Shown here piece after piece: positions 23,963-32,886 of a DNA stretch of 49,725 nucleotides. A program made the position numbers and the translations under genes. The notes under the pieces were generated by a model. The model saw nothing but the letters and a program-made list of their open reading frames with translations. It was not told the origin of the DNA and did not search any database. Location: contig JAGCYM010000096.1 in NCBI GenBank assembly GCA_017960805.1, forward strand, positions 1 through 49,725, read 5' to 3'. Each line of letters starts with the position of its first letter. Positions within the stretch are counted from its first letter, which is position 1. This DNA is from Ruminococcus sp. (GTDB taxonomy: Bacteria > Bacillota > Clostridia > Oscillospirales > Ruminococcaceae).

Positions 23963-25248
23963 ACGATCCGAGATATCTTACTGTCAAGCTGCTGAGCAAA
24001 ACGTTCCGCAGCGGAAGCTACTCGAATATTCAACTCAGCGCAGGACTTGATTCTTCCGATCTCGATGAGAGAGGAAAGAAACTTTGCTCTGCGCTGTATT
24101 ATGGAGTTATAGAGCGAAAGATAACTCTTGATCATATTATTTCGGGCTTGTCTTCACGTCCGATAAACAAGCTTGATGATGAAATTGTAAATATATTGCG
24201 CTGCGGAATTTACCAGATAATGTACATGGACAGTGTTCCTGACAATGCCGCGGTAAATGAATCCGTTAATCTCGCTAAACAGTTCGGAAAGACAAGTGCT
24301 GCCGGTATGGTAAATGCGATCCTGCGTAATTTCATCCGTAACGGAAAACAGCTTACTCTTCCTGAATATGCAATAAAGCGCACATCGATCGAGTATTCTG
24401 CTCCGGAAGAGCTTGTCAGGGAACTGATGAAAAATGATGCGCTTGACGTGCTGACGTGCAAGAGCAGGGACGGGGCATATGTCCGCCGAAACCCTCTTAG
24501 GTGCAGTGAGGATGATTTTCTGAGTGTTCTTTCGCAGAAGCTCGGAAGTGAAAACATTCATCGCATTGATGAACTCCCGGACTGCTGGATGATATCCGGA
24601 GATCTGATACATACGCCTGCTTTTGAGAATGGATGGTTCCATGTTCAGAGCATGGCTTCACAGTACATCTGTGCCGCGCTCGCTCCTGCTGAAAACGATC
24701 GTGTTCTTGATATCTGCGCCGCTCCGGGCGGCAAGACTTTCACAATGGCTGAAATGATGAACGGTAAGGGCGAGGTTTACGCCTTTGACCTCCACGAGAA
24801 AAGGGCAAAGCTGATACGTGACGGAGCTGAGAGACTCGGGCTTTCTAACATCCGAGCTGCCGCAGGAGACGCCCGAAAATTCAATCCGGAACTTCCTCAG
24901 TTTACAAAGATCCTTTGTGATGTTCCGTGTTCAGGACTTGCTGTCATAAGTGTCAAGCCGGAGATCAAGTATAAGAAGCTTTCCGAGTTCGACGGACTTC
25001 CTGAGATTCAGTACAATATTGCTCACAATGCAGTGAATTATCTTGCGGTCGGCGGTGAACTTGTTTACTCAACATGTACGATAAGGCGTGAGGAGAATGA
25101 AAAAGTATGCGCCAGACTGCTTCATGCTCATCCGGAGCTTGAGCAGGTCGAACTGCCTGATACAGGCATATCTCCTGACCGGAAGACAGATCTTCCTTAC
25201 AGATCCGTCAACGGATTCTTTGTTGCAAAGTTCCGGAGACGCGTCTGA
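23959..25248 (+). CDS. rsmB: 16S rRNA (cytosine-5-) methyltransferase RsmB
   Basis: Methylates C967 (E. coli numbering) of 16S rRNA using SAM. 429 residues: N-terminal NusB-like RNA-binding domain (KKLCSALYYGVIERKITLD, VPDNAAVNESVNLAKQFG), then the methyltransferase with SAM site DICAAPGGKTFTMAEMM. The two catalytic Cys are in CDVPCSGLAVISVKPEIKY and YSTCTIRREENE. Overlaps the YugP-like gene by 4 bases, as in the usual Firmicutes cluster. Confidence 0.95.
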   Translation: MNDPRYLTVKLLSKTFRSGSYSNIQLSAGLDSSDLDERGKKLCSALYYGVIERKITLDHIISGLSSRPINKLDDEIVNILRCGIYQIMYMDSVPDNAAVNESVNLAKQFGKTSAAGMVNAILRNFIRNGKQLTLPEYAIKRTSIEYSAPEELVRELMKNDALDVLTCKSRDGAYVRRNPLRCSEDDFLSVLSQKLGSENIHRIDELPDCWMISGDLIHTPAFENGWFHVQSMASQYICAALAPAENDRVLDICAAPGGKTFTMAEMMNGKGEVYAFDLHEKRAKLIRDGAERLGLSNIRAAAGDARKFNPELPQFTKILCDVPCSGLAVISVKPEIKYKKLSEFDGLPEIQYNIAHNAVNYLAVGGELVYSTCTIRREENEKVCARLLHAHPELEQVELPDTGISPDRKTDLPYRSVNGFFVAKFRRRV

Positions 25249-25290
25249 AAAAATACAGCCCTGATACCTGACAGGAAGGTGGTGTGAAAA

Positions 25291-26349
25291 TTGGAAAAAA
25301 CGGATATAATGAGCCTTGATCTGCCGGAGCTGGAGGCCATTCTGGAAGCACAGGGAGAGAAAAAATTCCGCGCAAAACAGATATATCAATGGCTCCATGT
25401 TAAAAGAATTTTTGATTTTGACAAAATGACTGACCTATCTGTCCAATTACGTACTCACCTCAAAGATTATTTTTGTGTAAATGGACTATTTGTGCAGAAA
25501 AAGCTTGAATCTTATATAGATAATACTGTAAAATATCTGTATAGGCTTTCTGACGGGAACTATGTGGAAACCGTTCTGATGGAATACAATTATGGCCACA
25601 GTATCTGCGTATCCACGCAGGTCGGCTGTAAAATGGGGTGCAGGTTCTGCGCTTCGGCAATAGCAGGCTTTGTTAGAAGTCTCGAACCGTCGGAGATCCT
25701 TATGCAGATTTACGAAACAGAGAAGAATTCCGGAGTGAAGGTTTCGGGTATCGTGCTTATGGGAATCGGTGAGCCGCTTGACAATTTCGACAACGTTGTT
25801 AAGTTCCTGCGGATACTGTCTGACGCCAAAGGCAACAATTTCAGCCTAAGACATGTTTCACTTTCCACATGTGGTATTGTTCCGCGGATTTATGATCTTG
25901 CTGAGCTCAGACTGCAGCTGACACTGTGCATATCCCTTCACGCTTCGGACAATAATTCAAGAAGTGAAATAATGCCTGTCAACAAGGCATATAATATACA
26001 GGAACTCCTTGAAGCCTGCCGTTATTACATCGACAGGACAGGGCGGCGGATAACCTTTGAGTACGCGGTTATCAGCGGAGTTAATTCTTCTGACAAGGAT
26101 GCCGACAGGCTGTCAGACTTGTTGAGAGGAATAAACTGCCATGTAAACCTTATTCCCGTGAATAAGGTCAAAGAAAGAGATTTTCATACTGCTTCAAGTG
26201 CAGTCGCAGAATTTGCGAAACGACTTGAAAAACGTGGTATAAACGCGACCGTGAGAAGAACTCTCGGAAGCGATATAGAGGCAGCGTGCGGTCAGCTAAG
26301 ACGTGACGCTGCAAAGAAGGACATACAGAACGGAGGTGCGGATGCGTGA
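25291..26349 (+). CDS. rlmN: Dual-specificity 23S rRNA / tRNA adenine C2 methyltransferase RlmN
   Basis: A radical-SAM enzyme methylating A2503 of 23S rRNA and A37 of some tRNAs. 352 residues; N-terminal helical domain (LPELEAILEAQGEKKFRAKQ, IYQWLHVKR), radical-SAM Cys triad in GCKMGCRFCASA, GIVLMGIGEPLDN, and a C-terminal catalytic Cys in IEAACGQLRRD. TTG at 25291 is preferred because AGGAAGGTGG precedes it and the family normally has about this many residues before LxxLxELE; ATG at 25309 would cut six residues. Overlaps prpC by 4 bases. Confidence 0.95.
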   Translation: MEKTDIMSLDLPELEAILEAQGEKKFRAKQIYQWLHVKRIFDFDKMTDLSVQLRTHLKDYFCVNGLFVQKKLESYIDNTVKYLYRLSDGNYVETVLMEYNYGHSICVSTQVGCKMGCRFCASAIAGFVRSLEPSEILMQIYETEKNSGVKVSGIVLMGIGEPLDNFDNVVKFLRILSDAKGNNFSLRHVSLSTCGIVPRIYDLAELRLQLTLCISLHASDNNSRSEIMPVNKAYNIQELLEACRYYIDRTGRRITFEYAVISGVNSSDKDADRLSDLLRGINCHVNLIPVNKVKERDFHTASSAVAEFAKRLEKRGINATVRRTLGSDIEAACGQLRRDAAKKDIQNGGADA

Positions 26350-27071
26350 GATTCAGATACGGTTCAGACATTGGTCTGAGGCGTGAAGAAAATCAGGATG
26401 CGGTTAGATGTGAATATTTCGGACACAACGTCCTGGCAGTCGTTTGCGACGGCATGGGCGGAGAACGTGCTGGAAAAGAAGCAAGCCAGATTGCTATCGA
26501 TGAATTCTACCAGCGTTTCTCTGACGGCTATAGCGAGAGCCTGGACACAGACGGTATCCGTAAGCTCATGATATCTGCGGTATCTGCGGCAAATTCCGTA
26601 ATATATACAAAGGCAAGGCTTGATTTCAAAAACTTTGGAATGGGTACAACATGTGTTGCTGCGTTTGTTACTCCCGATAAGGCCTTCATTGCCAATGTTG
26701 GTGATAGCAGAGCTTATCTCATTACGGAGAACGGCATTCACCAGATTACTACTGACCATAATGTTCCTGCGCTTTTGTTTGAACAGGGTAAGATAACTGA
26801 GGATGAGATCAATGGCCATCCGCAGCGGCACATGCTTGTCCGTGCGGTAGGCGTTGAAAAAGCAGTCCTCACAGATACATTCATCCTTGACTATGAAGAC
26901 AAGATTCATCTGCTCCTTTGCTCCGATGGCCTGTCGGGATACTGCTCTGACGAGGAAGTATATGATGTGATTTCCAAGACAGAACTTGACAGTATGACGG
27001 AAGAGCTGATTAATCTCGCAAACAGTAAGGGCGGACGCGACAATGTTACAGTCGCTGTCGTATGGGACTGA
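26346..27071 (+). CDS. prpC: PP2C-type protein phosphatase (PrpC/Stp)
   Basis: A 241-residue Mn/Mg-dependent Ser/Thr phosphatase that reverses the kinase encoded next to it. Motifs in order: LRREENQDAVR, VVCDGMGGERAGKEAS, ANVGDSRAYLI, LLCSDGLSGYCSDEE and SKGGRDNVTVAVV, covering the metal-binding Asp residues. It begins with GTG at 26346 overlapping the rlmN stop (GTGA). It probably dephosphorylates division, cell-wall and translation targets. 73 bases separate it from pknB. Confidence 0.95.
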   Translation: MRFRYGSDIGLRREENQDAVRCEYFGHNVLAVVCDGMGGERAGKEASQIAIDEFYQRFSDGYSESLDTDGIRKLMISAVSAANSVIYTKARLDFKNFGMGTTCVAAFVTPDKAFIANVGDSRAYLITENGIHQITTDHNVPALLFEQGKITEDEINGHPQRHMLVRAVGVEKAVLTDTFILDYEDKIHLLLCSDGLSGYCSDEEVYDVISKTELDSMTEELINLANSKGGRDNVTVAVVWD

Positions 27072-27144
27072 TCGCCCTGTTTTTATTTCATGTTTAATTT
27101 TATAATGCCAAATAGAACAACAGATCTGAAGGAAGGATAAGACC

Positions 27145-29583
27145 ATGGATAAGTACATTGGCAAAAAGCTTGAAGGCAGATATGAGATAACTGAGCTCAT
27201 AGGCGTCGGCGGAATGGCTGAGGTTTACAAGGGCATTGATGTTATTGATAATAAGGCTGTCGCTATCAAGATCCTGAAGAAGGAGTATGCTGAGAACGAG
27301 GAGTTCCTCAGACGTTTCAGGAACGAATCCAAAGCAGTAGCAGTTCTGTCACATCCGAATATTGTGAAGATTTACGATATGGGATTTTCGGACAAGCTCC
27401 AGTACATTGTTATGGAGTACATTGACGGAATCACGCTCAAGGAGTACATCGAGGAAGAAAAGGTACTCACATGGAAAGATACTGTTCACTTTGTTATCCA
27501 GATACTCCGTGCACTCCAGCACGCACATGACAAGGGCATAGTTCACCGTGATATCAAGCCTCAGAACATAATGATGTTCAGTGACGGTACTATCAAGGTC
27601 ATGGACTTCGGCATTGCAAAGTTTGCTCGTGAAGAAGGCAAGACAGCAACCGATCAGGCTATCGGAAGCGTACATTATATCAGTCCTGAGCAGGCCAGCG
27701 GAAGCGTTACTGATGCTAAGAGTGATATCTACTCCGTAGGAGCTATGATGTACGAGATGCTCACAGGCAAGAAGCCATTTGACAGTGATAACCCTGTTGC
27801 TATCGCAGTGATGCATATGCATGATATCCCTGAGCGTCCAAGAGCTATCAATCCTGATATTCCGGACGGTCTCGAGGAAGTAGTTCTCAAGGCTATGGAG
27901 AAGGCTCCGGAAGACAGATATCAGACAACAGCTGATATGATAGCTGATATAGAGAAGTTCAAAGCTGATCCATCAACAACTTTCGGCTACTATGTAGAGG
28001 AAGGCGCTGATGACAACGAGAACACAAGATTCTTCAACACACAGTCAATAGCACGTGAAGGTGTTGCTCAGCAGAATATCCCACAGGGACAGCCTGAGCA
28101 GGTACAGCAGCCAGTATACGCAGGTATCCCAGCAGGTGGTCCAGCACCTTATGGTGTACAGCAGCCTTATCCTCCGCAGCAGCAGCCTTATGGTGATGTT
28201 TACAACAATGATGATTACTATGAGGACGATGATGATGAGGAGGAGGAGTCAGGACGTTCATCACTGATTATTCCTGTACTTACAGCTGCTGTAGTTGTTG
28301 TAATTATTGTCGGAGTAATCGTCATATCCCTTCTTTTCACGGATATGCTCAAGGATACAAAGGATAAAAACGACTGGAAGATGCCTGACGTTGTAGGAAT
28401 GGACTTTAATGATGCTGTTGCTAAGTGGGGCAACAACATTCAGTTCAAGGAAGACGGACAGGTTTACAACGAGGCAGAGCCCGGAATCATAATTGAACAG
28501 GATCCTGCACCTGAGGTCGAATTCAAGAAAGGTGCTATTCTCAAGGTTAAGGTAAGTAAAGGCATGGAGACCGTAGAGGTTCCTAATGTCGTAGATATGA
28601 ACGCTGAACTCGCAAAGGATACTCTTACAGGTAAGGGACTCAAGTGTGAGATACGTAATTCATCCAGCACAAAGAGAAAAGGCTATGTAATAAAGACTGA
28701 GCCTGCTGCAGGCGATGAAGCTCATAAGGGCTCAACTGTTGTTCTCTATGTCAGCATGGGTGAGGACGCAGGACAGGTCAGCGTTGATGACTGGGTAGGT
28801 AAATCCATCGATGACGCTAAGATGCTTGCAGAATATGCAGGTCTCAAGGTTACAACAAAGGGTGTTGCTTCTTATGAGAAGGAAGGAACAGTTGTAAAGC
28901 AGAGCATCAAGAAGGGTGAAAAGGTTGAAACCGGTACAGAGATTCTCTTTGAGTTCTCAGACGGTACAAACCCTGATGGCGTTATCCCATTCACAGTTGA
29001 CTTCCCGTCAGATGCAGACGGAAGATTCGTTATCAGCTTCATGATCGTTAATGATGACGGAAGCCGTGATACTCAGGAGACACACACTATCTTCGTTCCT
29101 GAGGAAACAAGCGTTACACTTGATGTCAAGGGTTCAGGTGAGGATGCAACAGTAAATGTTCTCCTTACAAACCTCAACAATAACAAGCGTGCTTCAATCG
29201 GTACGTATAAGTTCAATTTCGCAAACAGCACGATCTCTACAAAGTCAGGCGGAGATGTTGATGCAGCAATCCGTCAGGTAGATGGATATCCGCAGGAGAC
29301 AACAACACAGGCTTCTTCTGATAAGGTTGTTGTACCGTATCTCCTTTACCAGACTGTCGACGAAGTCACAAGTAAGTATACTGATTTCAACATAGTTGTG
29401 GTTGACAGAAGGGCTTCAAATGATTACGAAGAAGGCACCATAATGTGGCAGAGCTATGTTGGTGGAACAGAGCTTGAAAAGGGCGCAACAATAGATGTAT
29501 GGGTTTGCACAGGTCCTGTACAGGGCGGTGACCAAGGCGGCGAACAAGGCGGCGAACAAGGCGGCGGCGGAGAGACATGGTAA
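27145..29583 (+). CDS. pknB: Ser/Thr protein kinase with PASTA domains (PknB/PrkC type)
   Basis: A membrane kinase sensing muropeptides or lipid II through outside PASTA repeats. 812 residues: kinase domain 1 to about 275 (IGVGGMAEVYKG, HRDIKPQNIMMF, VMDFGIAKFAR), a Gln/Pro-rich juxtamembrane stretch and an acidic run (YYEDDDDEEEE), one membrane helix about 371-397, three PASTA units (about 412-475, 478-545, 550-615), an unrecognised beta-rich domain about 620-715, a fourth PASTA-like unit about 728-795, and a tail of GGDQGGEQGGEQGGGG. The separated fourth unit and Gly/Gln tail are unusual. Overlaps rsgA by 7 bases. Confidence 0.95.
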   Translation: MDKYIGKKLEGRYEITELIGVGGMAEVYKGIDVIDNKAVAIKILKKEYAENEEFLRRFRNESKAVAVLSHPNIVKIYDMGFSDKLQYIVMEYIDGITLKEYIEEEKVLTWKDTVHFVIQILRALQHAHDKGIVHRDIKPQNIMMFSDGTIKVMDFGIAKFAREEGKTATDQAIGSVHYISPEQASGSVTDAKSDIYSVGAMMYEMLTGKKPFDSDNPVAIAVMHMHDIPERPRAINPDIPDGLEEVVLKAMEKAPEDRYQTTADMIADIEKFKADPSTTFGYYVEEGADDNENTRFFNTQSIAREGVAQQNIPQGQPEQVQQPVYAGIPAGGPAPYGVQQPYPPQQQPYGDVYNNDDYYEDDDDEEEESGRSSLIIPVLTAAVVVVIIVGVIVISLLFTDMLKDTKDKNDWKMPDVVGMDFNDAVAKWGNNIQFKEDGQVYNEAEPGIIIEQDPAPEVEFKKGAILKVKVSKGMETVEVPNVVDMNAELAKDTLTGKGLKCEIRNSSSTKRKGYVIKTEPAAGDEAHKGSTVVLYVSMGEDAGQVSVDDWVGKSIDDAKMLAEYAGLKVTTKGVASYEKEGTVVKQSIKKGEKVETGTEILFEFSDGTNPDGVIPFTVDFPSDADGRFVISFMIVNDDGSRDTQETHTIFVPEETSVTLDVKGSGEDATVNVLLTNLNNNKRASIGTYKFNFANSTISTKSGGDVDAAIRQVDGYPQETTTQASSDKVVVPYLLYQTVDEVTSKYTDFNIVVVDRRASNDYEEGTIMWQSYVGGTELEKGATIDVWVCTGPVQGGDQGGEQGGEQGGGGETW

Positions 29584-30455
29584 ACTCTGAAACACGCGGT
29601 ATAATAGTAAAATGCTTAGGGGGACTCTACACAGTAGAGTCCCCTGATGGTATTTTGGAGTGTAAAGCGAGGGGAGTATTCCGCGCAAAAGGTATAAGTC
29701 CTGCAGTAGGTGACAATGTTACTGTCAGTGGCGGAGTAATCTCAGAGATAGGCGAACGCAGGAATTATATAATTAGACCGCCCCTTGCAAATCTTGATCA
29801 GATACTGTTTGTAGTTTCGACTGTTAGTCCGGCACCTAATTTCCTTATTCTGGACAAGTTCATTGCCATAGCCGAGTACAAGGGCATCGAACCGATCGTT
29901 GTAATAACTAAAACTGATCTTGGAGACGGCAGTGCTGTTCGTGAGCTTTATGATTCAATAGGTATCAAGACGGTTGAAGTTGACTATGATGATGAGAACT
30001 CTGTGCAGTGTGTCCGTGATCTGCTGATTGGTAAAATAAGTGCGTTTACTGGTAACTCGGGAGCAGGAAAGTCAACACTTCTTAATGCTGTGGATCCTAG
30101 CCTGGATTTAGCGACAGGCGAGATAAGCAAAAAGCTCGGAAGAGGAAGGCATACAACGCGCCATGCGGAGTTGTATAAGCTGGCCGGAGGAGGCTATATA
30201 GCCGATACTCCTGGTTTCTCAACATTTGAGACAAACCGGTATGATATTATCCGTAAGGAAGATCTTGCTGGTTGTTTTCGTGAGTTTGCTGATTATACTG
30301 ACAGCTGCCAGTTCCGTGACTGCTCTCATACCTGTGAAAAAGGATGTGCGGTGGTTGAAGCTGTGGCTGAAGGCAGAATCCCTCAGAAGCGCCATGAAAG
30401 CTACTGTACCATGTATGATGAAGCAAAACAGCTGAAGGAGTGGGAGCTTAAATGA
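29577..30455 (+). CDS. rsgA: Ribosome small subunit-dependent GTPase A
   Basis: A circularly permuted GTPase that checks late 30S maturation. 292 residues: OB fold (GIIVKCLGGLYTVES), then G4 VITKTDLG ahead of G1 FTGNSGAGKSTLLNAV and G3 DTPGFSTF, and a C-terminal zinc region CQFRDCSHTCEKGC. The G4-G1-G3 order is diagnostic. ATG at 29577 follows GGCGGAGAGAC and overlaps the end of pknB. In Bacillus the order is prkC-cpgA-rpe-thiN-spoVM; here rpe is missing and thiN overlaps by 4 bases. Confidence 0.95.
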   Translation: MVNSETRGIIVKCLGGLYTVESPDGILECKARGVFRAKGISPAVGDNVTVSGGVISEIGERRNYIIRPPLANLDQILFVVSTVSPAPNFLILDKFIAIAEYKGIEPIVVITKTDLGDGSAVRELYDSIGIKTVEVDYDDENSVQCVRDLLIGKISAFTGNSGAGKSTLLNAVDPSLDLATGEISKKLGRGRHTTRHAELYKLAGGGYIADTPGFSTFETNRYDIIRKEDLAGCFREFADYTDSCQFRDCSHTCEKGCAVVEAVAEGRIPQKRHESYCTMYDEAKQLKEWELK

Positions 30456-31087
30456 AAACTTGCAATATTTTCGCTGGCGGAGAGCTTGGTAATATCGCAG
30501 ATTACTGGTTCAAGACACATAACGGCTTTGTGATATGTGCAGACAGCGGCTATAAGCACGCTAAAAAGCTGAAACTACATCCGGACGTTATTGTCGGAGA
30601 CTTTGATTCATACAGAGGAAAGCTTCCGAAGGACTGTGAGATAATTCGTACTGTTCCTGAGAAAGATGATACAGACACCCTTATGGCAGTTAAAATTGCG
30701 ATAGAGCGAGGATATGATCCTATATATCTTTACGGAGCTCTTGGCGGTGAGCGCTTTGATCACGCATTTGCTAATATACAGACTATGCTGTATGCTCGAG
30801 AGCATGGAGGTCGTCTTATACTAAGAGGCAGTAGCTCCGCTCTGGTGCTGGGAGCTGAGGAAGGTGAGTGCATATTCCCCGACGAAAGCGAGCAGTGGGG
30901 ATATAAATATCTCTCTATTTTTGCACTGACCGAGACGGTTGGTATAAAGAGCCTACGAGGCGTGAAATACCCGCTCGAGAACTACGAGATGAAGAATTCA
31001 TTTCCTATTGGTGTCAGCAACGAGATAACTGACGGAGCAGCATATCTTACAATAGAGAACGGACTCGCCCTTGTGATACAGTCTTAG
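30452..31087 (+). CDS. thiN: Thiamine pyrophosphokinase
   Basis: Converts thiamine to thiamine pyrophosphate with ATP. 211 residues: ICADSGYKHAKKLKLHPDVI, VGDFDSYRG, PEKDDTDTLMAVKIAIERGY and YGALGGERFDHAFANIQTM match the family's catalytic domain. The C-terminal part, with VKYPLENYEM and GVSNEI, is the thiamine-binding half. Overlaps rsgA by 4 bases and is followed by spoVM, matching the yloS-spoVM order in Bacillus. Confidence 0.93.
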   Translation: MKTCNIFAGGELGNIADYWFKTHNGFVICADSGYKHAKKLKLHPDVIVGDFDSYRGKLPKDCEIIRTVPEKDDTDTLMAVKIAIERGYDPIYLYGALGGERFDHAFANIQTMLYAREHGGRLILRGSSSALVLGAEEGECIFPDESEQWGYKYLSIFALTETVGIKSLRGVKYPLENYEMKNSFPIGVSNEITDGAAYLTIENGLALVIQS

Positions 31088-31098
31088 GAACGAAAAAG

Positions 31099-31133
31099 CC
31101 TTCAGTGAATATAATAGAATATATTACTGAAGG
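31099..31133 (+). promoter_or_regulatory. Hairpin touching the spoVM ribosome site
   Basis: CCTTCAGT pairs with ACTGAAGG, with AATATA/TATATT continuing the stem after one bulged base and a six-base loop. The 3' arm runs into GGAGGGG, the spoVM ribosome site. There is no U-run, so translation control or mRNA-end protection is likelier than termination. Confidence 0.45.
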
Positions 31134-31145
31134 AGGGGACACGTT

Positions 31146-31229
31146 TTGAAGATCGTTGTGATCAAGAGCCCAAGATTCCTATCTGGTATCTTACGTGCTG
31201 TATTTGGGATCAAAAAGGATGAAGAGTGA
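31146..31229 (+). CDS. spoVM: SpoVM, 27-residue spore-coat anchoring peptide
   Basis: A very short ORF: MKIVVIKSPRFLSGIL followed by RAVFGIKKDEE, starting at TTG (31146) after GGAGGGGACACGT. It aligns without gaps to Bacillus SpoVM (MKFYTIKLPKFLGGIV...), keeping Lys7, Pro9, Phe11, Leu12, Gly14, Arg17, Ala18 and Gly21. In Bacillus this amphipathic peptide recognises the curved forespore membrane and anchors SpoIVA. Its position directly after thiN is the same as in Bacillus, which supports the call despite the length. Whether this host sporulates cannot be told here. It lies 58 bases after thiN. Confidence 0.88.
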   Translation: MKIVVIKSPRFLSGILRAVFGIKKDEE

Positions 31230-31307
31230 TATCTTGTATATCTAAGGATGAATCTGTTGAGGCAGTTTGTCCTTAAAACTCAAAAATTAGAAACAATCAA
31301 ATAAGAC

Positions 31308-31342
31308 AAAAAAGCAGATACCGGACCAGTATCTGCTTTTTT
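31308..31342. terminator. Bidirectional terminator between the spoVM operon and a convergent gene
   Basis: AAAAAAGCAGATAC / GTATCTGCTTTTTT, a perfect stem with a 7-base loop, with T-runs on both strands. It closes the plus-strand operon and the minus-strand gene whose stop codon starts at 31341. Confidence 0.92.
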
Positions 31343-31646
31343 AGAAATTGAAATAGTATGTAATGGAATCTAATGGGATCTGCTCAAGTTCCCAAGTGCT
31401 GTCAGAGTGAATAGTTATCAGCTCCGCCATGTTTGAGAGCCTTCCGTATTTGCCGAGCAAGTCCTCGAGAGCTTCATCTTCACGTCTGTCTGCTTTGATC
31501 TTGTCAAATTCTGTGTCCAGAGTCATTTCAATTTTTGAGTAGGCTTCGTTGACCTCATCGGAGTAGGGGATATCTTCAAATATCATATCGACAAAATCAT
31601 GTATCTTACAGTAGAGGTTATTTTCAGTCCTGTTCTTATTTTTCAT
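31341..31646 (-). CDS. Small acidic protein, unknown function
   Basis: A 101-residue, highly charged, probably helical cytoplasmic protein (MKNKNRTENNLYCKIHDFVD at the start; FDKIKADRREDEALEDLLGK in the middle; SNMAELITIHSDSTWELEQI near the end). No family recognised. The ribosome site AAAGGGGAAAG is modest. Good coding composition, its own promoter (31678-31707) and a shared terminator support it as a real gene. It is divergent from the DUF4003 gene. Confidence 0.7.
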   Translation of the reverse strand: MKNKNRTENNLYCKIHDFVDMIFEDIPYSDEVNEAYSKIEMTLDTEFDKIKADRREDEALEDLLGKYGRLSNMAELITIHSDSTWELEQIPLDSITYYFNF

Positions 31647-31677
31647 GTTAAGCTTTCCCCTTTTTGTCTGATAATTT

Positions 31678-31707
31678 TCTATACCACATTAATTATGAAC
31701 ATGTCAA
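31678..31707 (-). promoter_or_regulatory. Promoter of the 101-residue gene
   Basis: Minus-strand TTGACA (31702-31707), 18-base spacer, TATAGA (31678-31683). Confidence 0.65.
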
Positions 31708-31762
31708 TTTACCCCGCAAAGATAATAGTTACTAATATTTCTCAAGTTTTTCCAGTTTTGTA

Positions 31763-31791
31763 TTGTGACAAATAGAAATTTGTGCTATAAT
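31763..31791 (+). promoter_or_regulatory. Promoter of the DUF4003 gene
   Basis: TTGTGA (31763-31768), 17-base spacer, TATAAT (31786-31791), 35 bases before the start codon. Confidence 0.75.
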
Positions 31792-31826
31792 CATTTCAAA
31801 CACTAAACAATAATCAGGAGGAACAT

Positions 31827-32879
31827 ATGACTGAAGTAGTGAAAAGGAAATGTGAGCTTTTGGTACAGAACAAAATTGCTATATCCAAAAAGTTCATGCT
31901 TGAGAAAGCAATGATGAGCATGGCAGCAGCTCTTATATTTACCGGAGAAGACAAGGAAGCAGATGTAGAGAAAATGGCTGAATGTCGAAAAATACTTTCA
32001 AAGCATACAGGTGTTTTTTCAGAATACAGGGATACTGTAAAACTGGCATTGCTGAGCGAGATGTCTTTGTCAGAAGATCCGGAAAAATACATCGATGATG
32101 TCAAGGATATCTACAAGAAGCTCAATAAGGGGAATCTTACAGATAATTCAAACATGGTTCTCGCGGCAATGCTTATTTGCGACCTTGGAAGACAGGATAG
32201 TACTGACAAGATCATTGAAAAATACAATGAGATCATGAAACGCATGAACAAAGAACATCCGATATTAACAGATTCTTCTGATATCTCGTTTGTGATACTG
32301 CTTGCTCTTTCGGATAAATCGATCGATTCAATTATAGATGATTTGAATGAATGTTATTCATATCTCAAAAAGGAGTGCAAGGTCAGAGCGGACTCTGATT
32401 CTATACAGGGTATCAGCGAGATCCTAGCTTTGTCAGATGGTGAGATAAAGGAAAAATGCGATACAGTGGTCAAGATTTCCGAAGCTTTGAAAGGTAACTA
32501 TTCAGATATTGAAAGCGGATATGCCTTCACAGCTCTCGGTGCGCTGATCGGCATTGATGAGACAGCAGAAGTACTTGCTGGTGATATTATCGGGGCTGAG
32601 GAATTCCTCAAGTCCAGCAAAGGTTTTTCTGAAAATACAATAGAAAAAAAGCACAGGCTCATGTTTGCTGTATTACTTGTGGCTGAAAGTTATGGCACAA
32701 GTTCCTCTATGATAAATAATACATTTATCAGCAGTGCATTTGGAATAATAAAAGCAAAACAGATCGCAACGATGATAACAATAATATCAAATGTTCTGCC
32801 GGGAATACTAGGGGCTGTAGTTGATAAAAAAACGACCGAGGATGAAGCACCTCAGTCGGAACATAAAGAAGAAAACTGA
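31827..32879 (+). CDS. DUF4003-like protein
   Basis: A 350-residue, mostly helical protein resembling the DUF4003 family (about 310-340 residues; function not established). It begins MTEVVKRKCELLVQNKIAIS; helical repeats of the type YRDTVKLALLSEMSLSEDPE, DNSNMVLAAMLICDLGRQD and GYAFTALGALIGIDETAEVL follow. A hydrophobic stretch near the end (TMITIISNVLPGILGAVV) could touch the membrane. Start follows TCAGGAGGAACAT. Its last 54 bases, encoding KKTTEDEAPQSEH, also contain the minus-strand terminator of the convergent tRNA cluster. The family call is moderate. Confidence 0.75.
   Translation: MTEVVKRKCELLVQNKIAISKKFMLEKAMMSMAAALIFTGEDKEADVEKMAECRKILSKHTGVFSEYRDTVKLALLSEMSLSEDPEKYIDDVKDIYKKLNKGNLTDNSNMVLAAMLICDLGRQDSTDKIIEKYNEIMKRMNKEHPILTDSSDISFVILLALSDKSIDSIIDDLNECYSYLKKECKVRADSDSIQGISEILALSDGEIKEKCDTVVKISEALKGNYSDIESGYAFTALGALIGIDETAEVLAGDIIGAEEFLKSSKGFSENTIEKKHRLMFAVLLVAESYGTSSSMINNTFISSAFGIIKAKQIATMITIISNVLPGILGAVVDKKTTEDEAPQSEHKEEN
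32826..32858 (-). terminator. Terminator of the tRNA cluster, inside the DUF4003 coding region
   Basis: On the minus strand CGACTGAGG pairs with CCTCGGTCG (one G-U), 8-base loop, followed by seven T. It is 29 bases after the 3' end of tRNA-Ser, and entirely within the 3' end of the convergent protein gene. Confidence 0.85.
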
Positions 32880-32886
32880 ATTCTTT

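Noticed and set aside
26364-27200. 278-codon minus-strand frame
   Set aside because: Antisense of the PP2C phosphatase gene and the pknB start; shadow of coding periodicity.
31110-31115. TATAAT inside the hairpin before spoVM as a promoter
   Set aside because: No acceptable -35 box at 16-18 bases; the bases are better explained by the stem-loop.
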